Part shown: piece by piece, positions 1-9,101 of the stretch | Position numbering within the stretch: the stretch's first letter is position 1 | How the letters are laid out: every line of letters begins with the position of its first letter | IMG/VR virus record: IMGVR_UViG_3300025853_000340 | Span: 1-33,316 of that record | Direction: 5' to 3' (one strand) | From: a virus | Length of the DNA: 33,316 bases | The notes under the pieces: model-generated | Database searches by the model: none | Told to the model about the DNA's origin: nothing | What the model saw: only the letters and a program-made list of their open reading frames with translations | Position numbers and translations under genes: made by a program

Positions 1-1597
1 TTAGAGTCATTTCAGAATTAAGAGGTACTGAAGTTCTATCTGGAATTGCTCCAGTAATATTATACGAATTAGTTATTTCAACGTGCTTAACTTGAGCAAT
101 CTTACCTGTCCCAGCAGGACCACGATCACCTTTATAACCACCTAGTTCAGAATTAGCATAGAATTTGATGCCCCATTTAGATAAGTCCGGAGTAGTATTG
201 AATCCTGTCCCATCTTTCTTTAAAATTGATAATGCATATCCAGGAGCAACTACCCACCTACAATTTGTAGCATCTACTGAACTCATGTGAGTAGTATCAT
301 TACCAGATCCATTATTAATAAGACCGCCAGCAATATCGATTTCATCTCCTACATCATAAGTACTGTCGGACTCTAAACAGAGAAATACTGTTCTGAATGA
401 TTTCGGTTTTTGCCCTAACCCATGAGGTAATATAAATAAAGGATTTCGTGATGCATCAGTCAAATGAGTGTTAGTTGTAGTGATTTGAATTGCACTTGAT
501 TCAAACTCAGTAGCAGGAGTATTAACCGCAGATATTACTCCGTTTGTTCCTCCCATTTCTTCATTAGCGTAAACAACGGCTCCCCATTTGGAGAGATCAA
601 TGGTTTGATGAACATAAGATGCATCTAGAACATAAAATGCTCCAGCAACATCTTTATCAAATCTAAGACTAATTGTAGATGATGTAATTATTGGCGTTAC
701 TAAAGGGTCTTGAACTGTATCTGCCTTAAATCCTTGGATAGGCACTTCATCATTTACGCTATAACCATGCTCAGCCGAAAGACATTTTAATCTAATTTCT
801 ACAGATTTCGGAATGACTCCTAAACCATGATTAAATACAAAATTAGAATCATCTTGTATATTACTTGTTTCTGTAGTAGACGTTAATGCTAAAGGAACAG
901 GAACTCCAGAATTGTAATCAGTCGAATTAGTAGGAGTAACTGGATTAACAGCTTTTATTACACCTAAATAACGAACTTTTATTTTAACGGTATCTTCTGG
1001 TGCTTCTGTAAATTGCAATCTTCTTGGATTTCCGTTTCCGTCACCTATTATATCATAAGCTTCAATTGATTGGAAAATAGCTCCTACGAAAACCATCACG
1101 GATTCGGCATAAGCAACATCAGTTGGCAAATCAAAGTTAACAGAACTTCCGTCGCCGGTAAACTCAAACTCTTGAAAAGCATATGTTCCGTCTACACCAC
1201 CAACAGAAAATCCTCTCATCGGTGATACGTGAATCGTGTTTGTGTCAATTACAAAACCAACAGGTTTACTTACGCCTAATGTAGGTTCAACGTTTGTCAT
1301 CAAACCACCAGTATCAGCACTTAAATATAACGTGTCACCATCAGAACCATATCCATGTGATGATACGGTTAATTCTCCCTGTGTAACTACATTAAAACTA
1401 GATGATGTTGCTGATTCCACCACACCCCAAACCTCAGCAGTCGCTGACATAGAAGCATATGACAAAACAGCAACCGAGCCAGATCTATATATAACATCCC
1501 CAGCACTAAATGTGTTCGCCTGTGTTACAGACTTGGTTAGGTCTTCTCCACTTCCACCTCCGCCTACCGTTTCAATGTGATCTACTATGTTTCCCAT
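1..1597 (-). CDS. Tail fibre / adhesin protein, 3' end beyond window
   Basis: Open on the minus strand from ATG at 1597 to the window edge, about 531 codons without a stop. It is a paralogue of 3281-5626 and 7069-9081. The N-terminus is Gly/Ser-rich. A phage tail module follows (about residues 20-125, ending H-V-S-P-M-R-G-F), then a fibre module carrying G-N-P-R-R, then two tandem copies of a roughly 130-residue unit (each with F-x-x-x-H-G-L-G-x-x-P-K and W-G-x-x-x-Y-A-N). A short collagen-like G-D-R-G-P-A-G stretch comes next. By comparison with the paralogues only the C-terminal jelly-roll-like domain is missing. No Shine-Dalgarno is seen; TATTTAT ends 4 nt before the ATG. The role as a receptor-binding fibre is inferred from the modules. 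Confidence 0.8.
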   Translation of the reverse strand, partial: MGNIVDHIETVGGGGSGEDLTKSVTQANTFSAGDVIYRSGSVAVLSYASMSATAEVWGVVESATSSSFNVVTQGELTVSSHGYGSDGDTLYLSADTGGLMTNVEPTLGVSKPVGFVIDTNTIHVSPMRGFSVGGVDGTYAFQEFEFTGDGSSVNFDLPTDVAYAESVMVFVGAIFQSIEAYDIIGDGNGNPRRLQFTEAPEDTVKIKVRYLGVIKAVNPVTPTNSTDYNSGVPVPLALTSTTETSNIQDDSNFVFNHGLGVIPKSVEIRLKCLSAEHGYSVNDEVPIQGFKADTVQDPLVTPIITSSTISLRFDKDVAGAFYVLDASYVHQTIDLSKWGAVVYANEEMGGTNGVISAVNTPATEFESSAIQITTTNTHLTDASRNPLFILPHGLGQKPKSFRTVFLCLESDSTYDVGDEIDIAGGLINNGSGNDTTHMSSVDATNCRWVVAPGYALSILKKDGTGFNTTPDLSKWGIKFYANSELGGYKGDRGPAGTGKIAQVKHVEITNSYNITGAIPDRTSVPLNSEMTL

Positions 1598-1636
1598 ATC
1601 AATAAATATCGTTGAGTTTTATTATATTCAGTTTTG

Positions 1637-2673
1637 TTACGCTCTCCACTTGAATGCGAATTTAACTCTATCTTCTAAATCTGTAATTGTATCAAAGTCA
1701 TTAGCTGCAGTGGTAGTATGACCAATATTTACTGCGTCTCCACTATCGAACCAATAATCCAATCTGAATTGAGTTGCAGATGATATGGTTATGATACCTG
1801 TAGCTTTTCTTGGAGCTGTGCTCCAATTATAGGGATGACTACCTACCTCGCTTAGAGATTCAGAAAATTCTATAGCACTATCAGTTATATTATATAATTT
1901 GAATACTTCCGATACATTACCGGTAGAAGTTACTGGAATTGTAACTTCAAACTCATACGTTCCTGCTTGAAGTGTAAATAGATTTGAACCATCAACTGTT
2001 ACTTTGTTTCCGGTGTCTAATCTTTCATGGTCAATTGTAAGAGTATTAGCTTGCTTTGCAGTTAATCCTAAAGGAGCTGTTTGCATCGCAGTTCTCCAAG
2101 TAATTTCTCCAAAATGTTCCCAGTCTCTTCTCTGTAAATTAGCAATTACCGGAGTTTGTGAAGTTGTGATGTTGTATGAGATAATGACAGCACCTGAATT
2201 ACCGTTACCTGCATTACCTGTTCCACCTGTTCCTACTGTTAAATTAATGTCCCCATTAACAATACGAGAGAATCTTTTGACATCACCTACATTGCCTAAC
2301 TTCCTTCCGTCTCCAGAAACTGAAGCACCATAATGATTTGAACCGTTAGTACAAATACCTTGAGTGTAAGTTATGGCATCTGAGTCAACAATGTCGTATA
2401 ATCCTTTGCCGGCCAATCCTGAAGAATTATCACCAAATATTTTACCTGCTCCGCCATCAACAGATAATGCTTCAGATGCAGTGTTCCAAATTGTATCTCC
2501 ACCATCTGTAGCTGCTCCTGATGTATCTTGACTACCTCCACCTCCACCAAATGCTTCAACGAATACTTCAATATTTTGTCCTGGTAGCGGATGTGTCCAA
2601 GTATGATTTCCACGGTATCAAATACCTCTGTCTTTTGATAAATAGCTTGTCCTTGTGATAGTTTTACACTCAT
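1637..2673 (-). pseudogene. Glycine-rich tail adhesin, interrupted by a -1 frameshift
   Basis: Two minus-strand frames make one protein homologous to 5740-6762. The first frame starts at ATG 2673 (M-S-V-K-L-S-Q) and matches the paralogue through V-F-D-T. The homology then jumps frame near 2611-2616 to give H-T-W-T-H-P-L-P-G, then a Gly-rich region and the C-terminal domain, ending at 1637. Restoring one base gives about 345 residues, close to the 340 of the paralogue. The C-terminal 110 residues carry F-T-L-Q-A-G-T-Y-E and L-Y-N-I-T-D, the jelly-roll-like domain shared with the neighbours. There is no slippery heptamer, so a real deletion or a sequencing error is more likely than programmed frameshifting. 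Confidence 0.75.
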
Positions 2674-2680
2674 GTTTATT

Positions 2681-3259
2681 TTATCCTATTTTGTAAATTT
2701 TAATGTCAGCATGAGATATAAGCTGAGAAGCTCCAAATTCATTTGTGCCTAAAGCCGCTATTGAATCAACCGGACCCAGTCCTGCGTTTTCCATTCTAAA
2801 TTCTTTAGAAGCTCCAGTTACAGAAACATAACAAGAAAATGACGGAGAGAAATTAGAATAATTAACATAACCTATAGTGGTTTCTATAATATCATCAGTA
2901 ATGTTATATAACTGAGCTGCACTTTCTCCAGTAGGTTGATTTCTAAATTCAATGAAATATTCCCCAACAGGTAATACGAATCTACTTAATTGATTATTAG
3001 TTCCAGTTGTAGGAGAATTGATAGGAGTTGCTCTACCTACATCTGCTCCAAAGAATCCCTTCGTAGTATGAAGAGTTGTATTGTCAGGCTTGATTCCTGC
3101 TCCAGTGATTGTATTCTTTCCGATCCAGTTTAAATCACGAGTATACCAAGTGTCAGCAGTAGTCATGAAACCACCACCAACATTTCCGTTCTTACGATCC
3201 TGAACCCAAATGACTGGGTGTGATTTTTCCATTAAAGGATTTTGTTTACTTAATGCCAT
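2681..3259 (-). CDS. Short tail protein with C-terminal jelly-roll-like domain
   Basis: A 192-residue protein. The first 90 residues (M-A-L-S-K-Q) are not recognised. The second half carries F-V-L-P-V-G-E-Y-F-I-E and L-Y-N-I-T-D-D and ends I-K-I-Y-K-I-G. This pattern is typical of a beta-sandwich domain at the C-terminus of many phage tail proteins, and it is shared here with 1637-2673 and 5740-6762. It sits between a long fibre gene and the frameshifted adhesin gene, 7 bp from the latter, so a tail-tip or fibre accessory role is likely. The leader is A-rich (AAACAAATAAAAAATT) with no Shine-Dalgarno. Confidence 0.7.
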   Translation of the reverse strand: MALSKQNPLMEKSHPVIWVQDRKNGNVGGGFMTTADTWYTRDLNWIGKNTITGAGIKPDNTTLHTTKGFFGADVGRATPINSPTTGTNNQLSRFVLPVGEYFIEFRNQPTGESAAQLYNITDDIIETTIGYVNYSNFSPSFSCYVSVTGASKEFRMENAGLGPVDSIAALGTNEFGASQLISHADIKIYKIG

Positions 3260-3280
3260 AATTTTTTATTTGTTTAAAGT

Positions 3281-5626
3281 TTAAGGAAGGATTTCTGTTA
3301 CAGAGAATGTTGATCGTATAACTCCGCCTAGTCCGTTTGTCCCAGTTCCATCATTAATATAGTAAGTACCTGAAGTTCTACCAACTCTTAGCTTATATGT
3401 TCTTGTAGAAGTTCCATTTGCTTGCTCGTAGATCTTAAATGTTTCCATCGAACCATCGTTTCTGATAGCAGCTAAGGCATCTGCTTCTGAATCTTTGAAA
3501 ATTGCTTGACCTACAGCGACATCTGAATTTACGTTAGCTTCTATTATTAAAGTAGAGTCTGGATTCTTAGGAGTAATTTGCACCTCCATTATCTGATCCC
3601 CTTCAGTATTTTGAGGGATAGTAGAATCCATAGGAATGATTCCAGTCCCACTAGAAGGACCTATTAATTGATCATATTTAACCTGAGCAATCTTACCTGT
3701 TCCAGCAGGACCACGATCACCTTTATAACCACCTAATTCAGAATTAGCATAAACTTTGATTCCCCAACGTTCAAGATTCATTGTAGCATAATTTGTATCG
3801 GAATCTGTCTTTGGTGTTAAGTTTAAAGAAGAAACATTGTGTAAGAATAATGCTTGAACGTGAGTTGAATCGGATACCAACTGTACCTCATCATTACTGC
3901 TGCTCCCGTATTCTAGCTCATCCCCAACTGCATAAGAAGCGTCTGTTTGTAGACAAACTAATACAACTCTTGCAGACTTAGGTTTTTGACCTAATCCATG
4001 AGCAAACTTAAAGTTATCATTACCTTGAATGTTAGATGTATCAGTTGTAGCACTTAAAGCTAGAGGAACTACATTTGATTCAAACTCAGTAGCAGGAGTA
4101 TTAACCGCAGATATTACTCCATTAGTGCCACCCATTTCTTCATTGGCGTAAACTACCACGCCCCAATTACCAAGATCGATATTTGGAATAGATCCAGCAT
4201 CATTTACTATAGTGTATGGGATAGTTGATGATTTTCTAAATCTCACTGTTATATTGCTAGTATCAGCAGCAACAGTAGCACAAACCTCACCAACACCAGA
4301 ACCACCATAATTTACACTAGATAATGGAACTTCATCACCAACAGAATAATCGGAATCTGCGGATAAGCAACGTAATACAATATTTATATCTTTAGGTTTA
4401 ACTCCTAAACCATGTGCAAATATAAAATTAGCTCCTGCTTGAATGTTTAGTGAATCCGTAGTAGAACTTAAAGCAAGAGGAACAGGAACTCCAGAATTGT
4501 AATCAGTAGAAGCAACTGGTGTAACAACAGATACTTCTTCAATTACTCCAAGATATCTTACCCACATTTCAGCGTCATGTGGAGGGTAATCTGACAATTG
4601 AACTCGTCTTGGATTTCCGTCACCATCGCCGATGATGTTATAAGCACTCGCTGGTTGCGGAACTCCGCCCAATGTCAACAATAAAGTTTCAGCATTAGCA
4701 ACGTCAATAGGCAAATCATAATTTACTGAAGCACTATCCGCTAGGAAACTAAACTCTTGATATGTTCTTAATGTATCATTTCCGCCTAACTCAATCGTAT
4801 CTCCAATTCTAACATGAATTGTGTTAGCATCAACTACAAATCCTAATTGTTTGTAAATTCCACCAAGAGATGCTGTAACAGTTGCCTGACCAGCAACTTC
4901 ATCTAAATATAATACACTTCCTACCGTGAACCCATGACCAGTTAAAGTAGCTTCACCTTCCGTAGTCACAGTGAACGTAGGGTCGCCTGCTGTCGTTACA
5001 ACACCAAACACAGGTTCAGATGTAACTGAACTTGTAGCGTTCGCTAAAGCGGTGGATGACCCACTTACATATATCCACTCTCCTACACTATATCCGTTAG
5101 AAGCCTGTGAAATATCGGATGTGTTGTTTGAACCAGATCCTCCGCCAGAAGGAGCATTAACAAACTCCAAAGCACTACCACCAGAATTTACAGCAACAAA
5201 TTTATTTCCTTGACCAGACAACGAACTAGGTGTATCAGTCAATCCAACAAATGTAGTAGCTCCACTTCCACTTCCAGCCGCTCCGTATTCCAAAACAGCA
5301 ATCGGATCACCAGCATCAGCGCCATTGTTTAATGTCAATTGTGACGTGGTTAATGTATATTCACTAGAGTCCAATAAATGACCCAAACGAAATACAAACG
5401 AGTTATCCACACTACTAAGTGTCGGACTTAAATTGAAAACTGTTTGGTCTTGTGAAGCAGTTAACTCTTGTTGTGATACAAGTCCACCACCACCTCCAGA
5501 ACCAGAAACATTAGCATACAAAAGCCCGTCTCCGCCTGAATTTACAACCAAAGCCTGTCCAACAGCTCCAATAGGAGGAACTGGAACATAATTTCCAAAC
5601 AATGAATTGTCTCTTGCTTTGCCCAT
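3281..5626 (-). CDS. Long modular tail fibre protein (781 aa)
   Basis: Modules visible in order: a conserved N-terminus (L-F-G-N; G-Q-A-L-V-V) ending in a Gly linker (1-50); a fibre module around S-Q-D-Q-T-V-F-N-L (52-115); G-L-T-D-T-P-S-S-L-S-G (about 125-135); a module with Y-S-V-G-E-W-I-Y-V and G-H-G-F (about 165-280); a second fibre module ending V-R-Y-L-G-V (about 285-360); two tandem repeats of about 130 residues with F-A-H-G-L-G-x-K-P-K (about 370-640); collagen-like G-D-R-G-P-A-G; and a C-terminal beta domain ending S-V-T-E-I-L-P. Its closest relative here is 7069-9081, followed by 1-1597. TATTTATA lies 6 nt before the ATG. It probably forms a trimeric host-binding fibre, which is inference. 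Confidence 0.85.
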   Translation of the reverse strand: MGKARDNSLFGNYVPVPPIGAVGQALVVNSGGDGLLYANVSGSGGGGGLVSQQELTASQDQTVFNLSPTLSSVDNSFVFRLGHLLDSSEYTLTTSQLTLNNGADAGDPIAVLEYGAAGSGSGATTFVGLTDTPSSLSGQGNKFVAVNSGGSALEFVNAPSGGGSGSNNTSDISQASNGYSVGEWIYVSGSSTALANATSSVTSEPVFGVVTTAGDPTFTVTTEGEATLTGHGFTVGSVLYLDEVAGQATVTASLGGIYKQLGFVVDANTIHVRIGDTIELGGNDTLRTYQEFSFLADSASVNYDLPIDVANAETLLLTLGGVPQPASAYNIIGDGDGNPRRVQLSDYPPHDAEMWVRYLGVIEEVSVVTPVASTDYNSGVPVPLALSSTTDSLNIQAGANFIFAHGLGVKPKDINIVLRCLSADSDYSVGDEVPLSSVNYGGSGVGEVCATVAADTSNITVRFRKSSTIPYTIVNDAGSIPNIDLGNWGVVVYANEEMGGTNGVISAVNTPATEFESNVVPLALSATTDTSNIQGNDNFKFAHGLGQKPKSARVVLVCLQTDASYAVGDELEYGSSSNDEVQLVSDSTHVQALFLHNVSSLNLTPKTDSDTNYATMNLERWGIKVYANSELGGYKGDRGPAGTGKIAQVKYDQLIGPSSGTGIIPMDSTIPQNTEGDQIMEVQITPKNPDSTLIIEANVNSDVAVGQAIFKDSEADALAAIRNDGSMETFKIYEQANGTSTRTYKLRVGRTSGTYYINDGTGTNGLGGVIRSTFSVTEILP

Positions 5627-5676
5627 ATACTATATAAATATTAAGTTGTTTTAATTTACGTTTGTCCAGATACAAA

Positions 5677-5711
5677 AGAAGCGGAAATCTATTTTTCTCA
5701 GTTCCGCTTCT
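5677..5711 (-). terminator. Rho-independent terminator downstream of 5740-6762
   Basis: On the minus strand a 10-bp perfect stem (AGAAGCGGAA / TTCCGCTTCT) encloses a 15-nt loop and is followed by TTTTGT. It lies between the stop of the upstream glycine-rich adhesin and the start of the long fibre gene at 5626, so the fibre gene probably has its own transcription start. Confidence 0.8.
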
Positions 5712-5739
5712 AAATGTTTTATTACTTGTTATTAATTTT

Positions 5740-6762
5740 TTAACTATACGCTTTACGAGTAAGAAGTAATCTCACTCTTGAATCAACTCCTGCATCAGAA
5801 TTAGTGAAATCCGTAGAGATTGTGCCTATAGATCCTGTTCCTGTACTATTCATAGCTCTTAATTTGAATATCTTAGGAGATGCTATTTTGATAAATCCTA
5901 CACTATTACTCTCTGACTTACTCCCACCATAAACTTCTTTAAAAATAAGATCAACAGAAGCATCTGTAATATTATACAAATTTATAATGTAGTCATTGCC
6001 ATTATTAATATAAAATTCCGCTAAATTAACTTCATAAGTCCCTGCTTGAAGAGTGAATGTATCATCTCCATTTACTACAACATTATTTCCAGTATCAATA
6101 ACTTCTGTATTTAAAGTTACATCAGTGAACGTATTGGTGCCTATAGGCAAATCAGCTTCATCTGGAGCACTTCTCCAAGCTACTTCAGCATACTCATCAA
6201 CTTGTGGTGTTGCACTTACTTGAACAGGAGTTTCTGATTCAATTACATTATAATGAACAATACAAGCTCCGTCTTGTCCCGCATTTACAGCGGCGCTACC
6301 TTCGTCTAATCCGCCGCCGGCTCCTACTGTAATATTAATATCACCAGAAATTGTAGCATTAAATCGTTTTACGTATCCAGAACCTCCTGTTGCGAAAGCT
6401 CCTCCAGTAATACCAAATCCAGCATTCCCATATAATCCATTAGCAATTGTATGATTTACAACTGCGTCTCTAACGTCGGTATTATATAATCCATTTATAA
6501 ATCCGACCCCTGGAGCATTATTTGCAGATGCGCCTGTTCCTCCGGAAGCAGTATTATTTGATCCAGCTGTATCCCAGATAGAATCTCCTCCATCCTTTTG
6601 AGAACCACCTGTAGAGAATCCACCACCCGCAGCTCCAATTAATTCTACAAATACTTCAATATTCTTCCCTGGTAGAGGATGAATAAAAGTGTGTGCTCCC
6701 GCTGTATCAAATACCTTAGTCTTTTGATACGCTATTTTTGTACTTCCTATTGTTACACTCAT
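5740..6762 (-). CDS. Glycine-rich tail adhesin (340 aa)
   Basis: Intact paralogue of the frameshifted 1637-2673. The N-terminus (Y-Q-K-T-K-V-F-D-T, then H-P-L-P-G) starts a glycine-rich domain (about residues 20-185) with G-A-A-G-G-G and V-G-A-G-G-G clusters. Such stretches resemble the polyglycine-type domains of phage tip adhesins (for example the gp38 family), which bind receptors. The C-terminal 130 residues hold F-T-L-Q-A-G-T-Y-E and L-Y-N-I-T-D-A, the beta domain shared with 2681-3259. A terminator follows it. The start at 6762 is supported by identity with the paralogue's M-S-V. The family role is known; the receptor is not. Confidence 0.75.
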   Translation of the reverse strand: MSVTIGSTKIAYQKTKVFDTAGAHTFIHPLPGKNIEVFVELIGAAGGGFSTGGSQKDGGDSIWDTAGSNNTASGGTGASANNAPGVGFINGLYNTDVRDAVVNHTIANGLYGNAGFGITGGAFATGGSGYVKRFNATISGDINITVGAGGGLDEGSAAVNAGQDGACIVHYNVIESETPVQVSATPQVDEYAEVAWRSAPDEADLPIGTNTFTDVTLNTEVIDTGNNVVVNGDDTFTLQAGTYEVNLAEFYINNGNDYIINLYNITDASVDLIFKEVYGGSKSESNSVGFIKIASPKIFKLRAMNSTGTGSIGTISTDFTNSDAGVDSRVRLLLTRKAYS

Positions 6763-6777
6763 CTTAGTATGTTTCTA

Positions 6778-7014
6778 TTAATAATATTCTATTACTTCAA
6801 ATGTTACATTTCTTACAGTAGCGTCAGTGATTCTAACAGTAGATGTGTCTATAAATTTAAACGTCATTGGCGTTGTTCCCCAACCTCCTATAACATTAAT
6901 TGAAGATTTATTGATATCTGACACTGTAGTTATCGGGACATCTGTATCACCTGATGCAGTAGTAGCCTCATACTGATTTTTACTTTTAATCATTTTAATC
7001 CTTGAAATTGGCAT
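6778..7014 (-). CDS. Small tail-module protein (78 aa), unknown
   Basis: M-P-I-S-R-I-K; the body is rich in Thr, Ile and Val with alternating beta-like stretches (I-N-V-I-G-G-W-G, F-K-F-I-D-T-S-T-V-R-I-T-D-A). It is one of the few genes here with a proper Shine-Dalgarno, AAGGAG 11 nt before the ATG. It lies 15 bp upstream of the glycine-rich adhesin, so co-expression is likely. The composition fits a small beta-structured fibre accessory protein, but no family is recognised. Confidence 0.6.
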   Translation of the reverse strand: MPISRIKMIKSKNQYEATTASGDTDVPITTVSDINKSSINVIGGWGTTPMTFKFIDTSTVRITDATVRNVTFEVIEYY

Positions 7015-7068
7015 GTTATTGTTTCTCCTTGTTTATTATAAATATATGTCATTGTGGTTTAAATTTTC

Positions 7069-9081
7069 TTATGGTAGGATTTCTGTTATAGTAATATTTG
7101 ATGATAAAATACCACCCAATGTTATAGCAGAAGCATCAGTATTAACATAATATGTTCCGGCACTTCCTTTACCTGTTCTAACACTATATGTTCTTGTGTT
7201 AGTGCCGTTGGCCGGAATAACAACTTTAAATGTTTGGTGATCTGAAGTCCATTTACCACCATAAAATGCATCTGTTTCAGAATCTTTAAATATGGCAAGG
7301 ATATTATTACTAGAGTCTTCACCTGATAATGATACTTCAATCATTAATTGAGAATCTGGATTCTTAGGAGTTACTGTTTGAGTTAACAATAAATCGCCTT
7401 CAGTGTTTTGTGGAATAGTGCCATCGGCAGGTATTACTCCAGTAAATGTATGTGCAGCTTTATCTTCGGTATACTTAACTTGTGCAATCTTACCAGTTCC
7501 AGCAGGACCACGATCACCTTTATAACCACCTAGTTCAGAATTAGCATATACTTTGACTGCCCACTTAGTTAAATCAATTGCAGAATTATCACCGGTATCT
7601 TTATTAAGAATCTGAAATGATGTTGAAGATACGGTCTGATCGAATAGCGTTATAATATTAGTAGAATCAACTGAGATCGTAATAATCTGGTCAACGGTTG
7701 CGGAAGTATAGTATGGAAGTAGTTCTACTTCATCTCCTATAGAATAACCCTTTTCAGCAGAAACACACTGAATAACTGCTCTAACAGATTTAGGTTTTTG
7801 ACTAAGCCCATGGGCAAATGTAAAGTTGGTATTAGTCTTGAAAGTAGTAGCATCAGTTCCTAATACAACAGCACTTGATTCAAACTCAGTAGCAGGAGTA
7901 TTAACCGCAGATATTACTCCGTTTGTTCCGGCCATTTCTTCGTTAGCATAAACAACTACACCCCACTTAGAAAGGTCTATTGGAGAATCAGAAAAATCAT
8001 CTTTGTTTGTTAATGTATATGAATCAGCATTAGCATTTAAATTGACATATACTTTAGAAGAATCACATGAAACTGTTCCACCGGGACCGTAATCACCAGC
8101 ATCAATAGTAGATAAATTAGAAAAATCAACTTCTTCATTAACAGAATAAGAAACGTCAGAACTCAAACATCGTAACACTACTCTAACGTCTTTAGGCGTT
8201 GAACTCAATCCATGTGAAAAATAAAAACTAGAAGAATCAACAGTGTTGGTAGGACTTGTAGTGGATCCTGTTGCTAATGTAACCGGAACTCCAGAATTAT
8301 AATCTGTAGAATTGGTTGGTATGATCTCCGCTACAGGCTTAACAACACCTAAATATCTTACGTTGATCTCAACGTCTAAATCAGGAGCTTCTGTAAATTT
8401 AATTCTTCTTGGATTTCCATCACCATCACTGACAATACTATAAGCACTAACCGGCTGAATCTTACCATTGATTTCAATTAAAACTTGTTCTCTACTAGCA
8501 ATATCAACCGGAGTATCAAAGTTAACCGAACTTCCATCTCCTGTGAATGTGAAGTCACGAAACGCCCAATTAGAGTCACCGCCCAATACAATAGTGTCTC
8601 CGATTCTTACGTGGATCGTATTAGCATCCTTTACAAAACCCAACTGTTTATAAACCCCCTCAACAGAAGCTGTCACTGTTGCTTCTCCTGCGGTTTCACT
8701 TAAATATAAAACAGAACCAACTTCAAATCCATGACTTGTCAACGTCGCTTCACCCTCAGTCGTAACCGTAAAAGTCGGATCGCCTGCTGTTGTTACAACC
8801 CCAAGCATAGGTTCAGAAGAAGTTGAAGCAGTAGCGTTAGCTAATGCTGTAGACGATCCAGATACATAAATCCAATTGCCTACACTATATCCATTAGACG
8901 CTTGTGAAAATTCAGACGTATTAGCAGATGCACTTACAGCACCTCCGCCTCCACCAGAACCAGATACAGTAGCGTATTCCAATCCGTTCAAACCAGATTT
9001 GACTACCAATGCTTGGCCGGAGGTTCCGATGCCAGAGGGAACTAAACCCCCAAATAATGCGTTGTTTTTTGTTTGTCCCAT
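7069..9081 (-). CDS. Long modular tail fibre protein (670 aa)
   Basis: Paralogue of 3281-5626. The N-terminus (L-F-G-G-L-V-P; G-Q-A-L-V-V-K-S-G) is followed by a Gly linker, then the G-Y-S-V-G-N-W-I-Y-V module (about 60-165), the fibre module ending V-R-Y-L-G-V (about 170-245), two tandem 130-residue repeats (F-S-H-G-L-S-S-T-P-K and F-A-H-G-L-S-Q-K-P-K), the collagen-like G-D-R-G-P-A-G, and a C-terminal beta domain ending T-I-T-E-I-L-P. It lacks the first fibre module and the G-L-T-D-T-P segment of 3281-5626, which explains the shorter length. DNA blocks of about 45 bp are nearly identical among the three paralogues. The A-rich leader has no Shine-Dalgarno. Confidence 0.85.
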   Translation of the reverse strand: MGQTKNNALFGGLVPSGIGTSGQALVVKSGLNGLEYATVSGSGGGGGAVSASANTSEFSQASNGYSVGNWIYVSGSSTALANATASTSSEPMLGVVTTAGDPTFTVTTEGEATLTSHGFEVGSVLYLSETAGEATVTASVEGVYKQLGFVKDANTIHVRIGDTIVLGGDSNWAFRDFTFTGDGSSVNFDTPVDIASREQVLIEINGKIQPVSAYSIVSDGDGNPRRIKFTEAPDLDVEINVRYLGVVKPVAEIIPTNSTDYNSGVPVTLATGSTTSPTNTVDSSSFYFSHGLSSTPKDVRVVLRCLSSDVSYSVNEEVDFSNLSTIDAGDYGPGGTVSCDSSKVYVNLNANADSYTLTNKDDFSDSPIDLSKWGVVVYANEEMAGTNGVISAVNTPATEFESSAVVLGTDATTFKTNTNFTFAHGLSQKPKSVRAVIQCVSAEKGYSIGDEVELLPYYTSATVDQIITISVDSTNIITLFDQTVSSTSFQILNKDTGDNSAIDLTKWAVKVYANSELGGYKGDRGPAGTGKIAQVKYTEDKAAHTFTGVIPADGTIPQNTEGDLLLTQTVTPKNPDSQLMIEVSLSGEDSSNNILAIFKDSETDAFYGGKWTSDHQTFKVVIPANGTNTRTYSVRTGKGSAGTYYVNTDASAITLGGILSSNITITEILP

Positions 9082-9101
9082 GCTTTATATTTGTTTAAAA
9101 A

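Noticed and set aside
2600-2625. Programmed ribosomal frameshift in the adhesin gene
   Set aside because: No X-XXY-YYZ slippery heptamer and no obvious stimulatory hairpin after the site; the intact paralogue shows no need for one.
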